A stretch of DNA of 7,715 nt from an uncultured Negativicutes bacterium (lineage in GTDB: Bacteria > Bacillota > Negativicutes > Acidaminococcales > Acidaminococcaceae). The stretch covers positions 1-7,715 of the forward strand of contig CALAZX010000164.1 in NCBI GenBank assembly GCA_937926555.1, given 5' to 3'. Each line of letters opens with the position of its first letter. Position 1 is the stretch's first letter. The notes beneath the pieces were generated by a model, which worked only from the letters and a program-made list of their open reading frames with translations, searched no databases and was not told the origin of the DNA. Of this stretch, positions 6,023 through 7,715 are shown piece after piece. Position numbers and translations under genes: made by a program.

Positions 6023-6457
6023 TTACTCCGCTTCGCCGCCGTTCCGCTCTTTCTCCTGCAGATAGGCGCTGTTGATCTTGTCGAACCACTTTTTGGGCAG
6101 ACGGATGATCTGCCCCTCCTTGCTGGTGAAAGCGTTCAGCGTGGTGCCTTCCAGGAAAAGCTGCCCATCGGCAACCCGGACCACCTGGTAGGAGAACAGC
6201 ATCTTCGCGCGGTTGAACTCCTTCAAAGTCGCCCGTACCTCGAACTCGTCGTCAAAGCGGGCAGAGCTTCTGTATTTGAGGTTCACTTCCAGGATAGGGG
6301 TGACGATACCGTCCGCCATCAGCTCGTTCAGGTCCACGCCGCACTGGCGCAGGTAAGCCACCCGGCCAATCTCCAGCCAGGGAAGGTAGCGGGCATGGTA
6401 GACAACGCCCATCAGGTCTGTTTCCTCAAAACGCACTCTGTCTCTTACAGCAATCAT
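6023..6457 (-). CDS. Acyl-CoA thioesterase, YbgC/4HBT hotdog family
   Basis: A 144-residue single-hotdog thioesterase that would hydrolyse an acyl-CoA or acyl-ACP thioester in the cytoplasm. The signature FEETDLMGVVYHARYLPWLEIGR (residues 10-32) contains the family's catalytic Asp (D14) and the conserved GVVYHxxYLxxLExxR block. Later NLKYRSSARFDDEFEVRATL and SYQVVR...EGTTLNAF fit the hotdog strands. Length is normal for YbgC/FadM-like enzymes. GGAGG lies 7 nt upstream of the ATG. It is the first gene of a five-gene minus-strand operon with a good promoter directly upstream. It is not accompanied by tol-pal genes, which flank YbgC in many proteobacteria, so its substrate cannot be inferred from context. 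Confidence 0.88.
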   Translation of the reverse strand: MIAVRDRVRFEETDLMGVVYHARYLPWLEIGRVAYLRQCGVDLNELMADGIVTPILEVNLKYRSSARFDDEFEVRATLKEFNRAKMLFSYQVVRVADGQLFLEGTTLNAFTSKEGQIIRLPKKWFDKINSAYLQEKERNGGEAE

Positions 6458-6484
6458 AAAAAACCTCCAGCAACAATAAATTAT

Positions 6485-6514
6485 ATTATACCACGTTTTA
6501 CTGCAAAATGTTAC
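6485..6514 (-). promoter_or_regulatory. Promoter of the thioesterase-phosphoesterase operon
   Basis: On the minus strand an extended -10, TGG-TATAAT (-10 at 6490-6485), lies 28 nt upstream of the thioesterase start codon. GTAACA (6514-6509, four of six) is an 18-nt-spaced -35. A second TATAAT overlaps the first by one base, shifted five bases downstream. The resulting leader is short (about 20 nt) and includes the GGAGG site. Confidence 0.7.
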
Positions 6515-6532
6515 AGGAATTACGGATTTCCC

Positions 6533-6660
6533 GCAAAAGCGCCGTCATTCCGCTAACATCCGGAATGCCTCAAGCCGCCGCGGAAGACCGCATAGAGCGG
6601 CGCTGCCGCCCTTCCTGTCCGCAGTCCGGCCCCCGGAGGGCATAAATATCCGCCGGCAGC
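6533..6660. other. GC-rich non-coding stretch with inverted repeats
   Basis: This lies between the divergent thioesterase and tRNA promoters. It contains CATTCCG (6546-6552) / CGGAATG (6561-6567) with an 8-nt loop and GCGG (6580-6583) / CCGC (6588-6591). No reading frame with a ribosome binding site and no U-tract is visible. I cannot assign a function. Confidence 0.35.
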
Positions 6661-6703
6661 CACGGAAAATCATAAAAATAACATAAATAATTATATCAAA
6701 CAT

Positions 6704-6732
6704 TTGCGATACCCGTCAATTTGTGCTATAAT
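6704..6732 (+). promoter_or_regulatory. Promoter of the tRNA-Arg gene
   Basis: TTGCGA (6704-6709) and a perfect TATAAT (6727-6732) are spaced by 17 nt, with an extended -10 TG at 6724-6725. The preceding 6667-6700 is nearly all A/T and could act as an UP element, as expected for a stable RNA gene. The predicted start is near 6739, about 43 nt before the mature tRNA. Confidence 0.85.
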
Positions 6733-6781
6733 TACACCCGTGGTAAGAAAGACCGCCTCCGGGCGGACAGATACCGCGTAT

Positions 6782-6856
6782 GCGCCTGTAGCTCAGTGGA
6801 TAGAGCACCAGCCTCCGGAGCTGGGAGCGTAGGTTCGATTCCTGTCAGGCGCACCA
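6782..6856 (+). tRNA. tRNA-Arg, anticodon CCG
   Basis: A full cloverleaf can be folded. The acceptor GCGCCTG pairs with CAGGCGC (6846-6852). The D arm is GCTC/GAGC. The anticodon stem CCAGC/GCTGG encloses the loop CTCCGGA, giving anticodon CCG, which reads Arg codon CGG. A T arm with loop TTCGATT follows a 4-nt variable loop. Discriminator A and an encoded CCA (6854-6856) complete it. The outer two pairs of the T stem are G-U wobbles. It has its own promoter and terminator, so it is a monocistronic plus-strand unit between two minus-strand genes. Confidence 0.97.
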
Positions 6857-6868
6857 TTTTTATCAATC

Positions 6869-6896
6869 AGAACTGCAGCGGCGGTTCTTTTTTTTT
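6869..6896 (+). terminator. Intrinsic terminator of the tRNA-Arg gene
   Basis: An 8-bp stem, AGAACTGC (6869-6876) with GCGGTTCT (6881-6888) including one G-U pair, closes on a 4-nt loop and is followed by eight T residues (6889-6896). It starts 12 nt after the tRNA CCA end. Confidence 0.92.
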
Positions 6897-6918
6897 GCCT
6901 TTTTCGGGAAACAAAGAA

Positions 6919-6964
6919 CGCCCGGCGGATCTCGTCTCCAGCGACATCCGTCGGGCGCTTTTTT
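6919..6964. terminator. Bidirectional terminator between tRNA-Arg and the TRIC-family gene
   Basis: A 12-bp stem (6919-6930 with 6946-6957, one G-U pair) with a 15-nt loop. On the plus strand it is followed by TTTTTT (6959-6964), giving a backup stop for the tRNA transcript. On the minus strand it begins about 15 nt after the stop of the TRIC-family gene and is followed by a T-rich tail (TTCTTTGTTT). Most likely it serves both converging units. Confidence 0.8.
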
Positions 6965-6972
6965 ATTTTCTC

Positions 6973-7638
6973 TCAGTGGTTCTTATGGCGGATCATCGGC
7001 GAGGAGGGCCGGGGCAGCTGCCAGCCGTAGTGCAGCGCCATGGCCCGCAGCACGATGGTCACGGTGAATCCCACCACCGGCGCGAAATCGGGGCTGACGA
7101 AGAACCAGGTGAGGCAGAGGCAGAGCCCGCCCACCAGGGAGGCCACCGCATAAATGTCACTGCGGAGCACCACAGGCATCCTCTGTCCCATCAGGTCACG
7201 GAGCATGCCGCCCCCCACGGCGGTGATCAGTCCCAGCATGATGGGCAGCACATAGTGGTACTGGGGCATCTGGTAGAGCCCGGTGACCGCGCCTGTCACG
7301 GTGAAGGACGCCAGGCCGATGGTGTCCGACACATTGAAGAAGAAGAGGAAGCGCCGCTTCCCCCGCCCCGAGATATGGTACCTGGCATAGACCGCCGCCA
7401 CCAGCAGCGCGGTGATGACAGCCACGATAAGTCCGGTCCCCTCCTTGAGGACCGTAGGGGGGAATATCCCCACCAGCACATCGCGAACCATGCCGCCGCC
7501 CACCGCGGTGAGCACGGCCAGCACGGTGATGCCGAAAATATCCATCCGCCGGGAGATCCCCACGACAGCACCGGACACGGCAAAAGCGATTGTGCCGGTC
7601 ATATCGAAGATAAACCAGGTCAGTTCCAAGGTATTCAT
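6973..7638 (-). CDS. TRIC/UPF0126 (YicG-type) membrane protein, putative cation channel
   Basis: A 221-residue, very hydrophobic integral membrane protein of the UPF0126 family, whose members are prokaryotic relatives of TRIC (trimeric intracellular cation) channels. It shows the family's internal duplication. Residues 12-57 (DMTGTIAFAVSGA ... TAVGGGMVRDVLVG) and 105-151 (DTIGLASFTVTGA ... TAVGGGMLRDLMG) are clear repeats, each ending in GGGMxRD, plus a seventh C-terminal helix (about 184-203). Length fits (about 200-220). The ATG at 7638 is the only standard start before the first repeat. AAAGG abuts it with no spacer, which is unusual. An ATG at 7646 in another frame reads three codons and stops over this start (ATGA). 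The physiological ion is unknown. The gene converges on the tRNA and shares its terminator. Confidence 0.9.
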   Translation of the reverse strand: MNTLELTWFIFDMTGTIAFAVSGAVVGISRRMDIFGITVLAVLTAVGGGMVRDVLVGIFPPTVLKEGTGLIVAVITALLVAAVYARYHISGRGKRRFLFFFNVSDTIGLASFTVTGAVTGLYQMPQYHYVLPIMLGLITAVGGGMLRDLMGQRMPVVLRSDIYAVASLVGGLCLCLTWFFVSPDFAPVVGFTVTIVLRAMALHYGWQLPRPSSPMIRHKNH

Positions 7639-7715
7639 CCTTTCATACAGAAGATATAGTCCGCAGACTGTGTCCCCCTCTCACTGCGGTCTCACAGCAG
7701 ATAGGGCAGGAAAAG

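Noticed and set aside
6782..6856. The tRNA-Arg gene as an attachment site for an integrated element
   Set aside because: No integrase gene and no direct repeat of the tRNA 3' end is visible in the window. The neighbouring genes look like stable chromosome.
6721..7659. A 312-codon plus-strand open frame over the tRNA and the TRIC-family gene
   Set aside because: Its start lies in the tRNA promoter and it reads through the tRNA and two terminators. The His/Glu-rich translation is the antisense shadow of a hydrophobic protein.
7661..7689. An inverted repeat CCGCAG/CTGCGG upstream of the TRIC-family gene, as a terminator
   Set aside because: Six base pairs with a 17-nt loop and no U-tract on either strand; too weak to call.
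7692..7715. A possible C-terminal end of another minus-strand gene (LFLPYLL then TGA)
   Set aside because: Only seven codons are visible. It fits a membrane protein tail but cannot be told from chance.

Overview
The window is a compact, mostly minus-strand stretch of a bacterial chromosome with GC-rich genes and AT-rich gaps between them. Strong Shine-Dalgarno sites (AGGAGG/GGAGG), sigma-70 type TATAAT promoters, U-tailed intrinsic terminators, a split two-subunit class I fumarase and a small malic enzyme point to an anaerobic Firmicute. A GC-rich, diderm member of the Negativicutes is my best guess, but this is inference from gene content and no marker gene is present to prove it.

Layout, left to right. 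Positions 1-281 hold the 5' part of a minus-strand gene for an exported protein with a signal peptide; it runs off the left edge. It is preceded by a roughly 200-nt leader with its own promoter at about 484-511. A strong terminator at 553-588 separates it from a three-gene minus-strand operon: malic enzyme (3413-2175), fumarase alpha (2045-1200) and fumarase beta (1187-624). This operon interconverts pyruvate, malate and fumarate, so it can feed carbon to pyruvate or to fumarate reduction. Its probable promoter (3575-3603) is followed at the transcription start by a pair of matching 13-bp palindromes, the most interesting regulatory signal in the window.

A second minus-strand operon covers 6457-3634: a YbgC-type hotdog acyl-CoA thioesterase, an F420-0:gamma-glutamyl-ligase-like protein, a membrane-anchored protein of unknown function, an RdgB/HAM1 XTP/dITP pyrophosphatase and a YfcE-type metallophosphoesterase. 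Spacing is tight (51 nt, 14 nt, 60 nt with a hairpin, then a 4-nt ATGA overlap). A strong extended -10 promoter lies just upstream of the first gene.

The right end has a plus-strand tRNA-Arg(CCG) gene (6782-6856) with a clear promoter, an AT-rich upstream element and an intrinsic terminator. A shared hairpin terminator (6919-6964) follows, and then a convergent minus-strand TRIC/UPF0126 (YicG-type) membrane protein gene (7638-6973).

Most of this is ordinary housekeeping DNA. I see no CRISPR array, insertion sequence, phage genes, toxin-antitoxin pair or obvious new defence system. The items worth a second look are the paired operator before the malate/fumarate operon, the F420-ligase homologue placed among nucleotide and thioester house-cleaning genes, its unrecognised membrane-anchored neighbour, an unusual cofactor-loop sequence in the malic enzyme and the cut-off exported protein.
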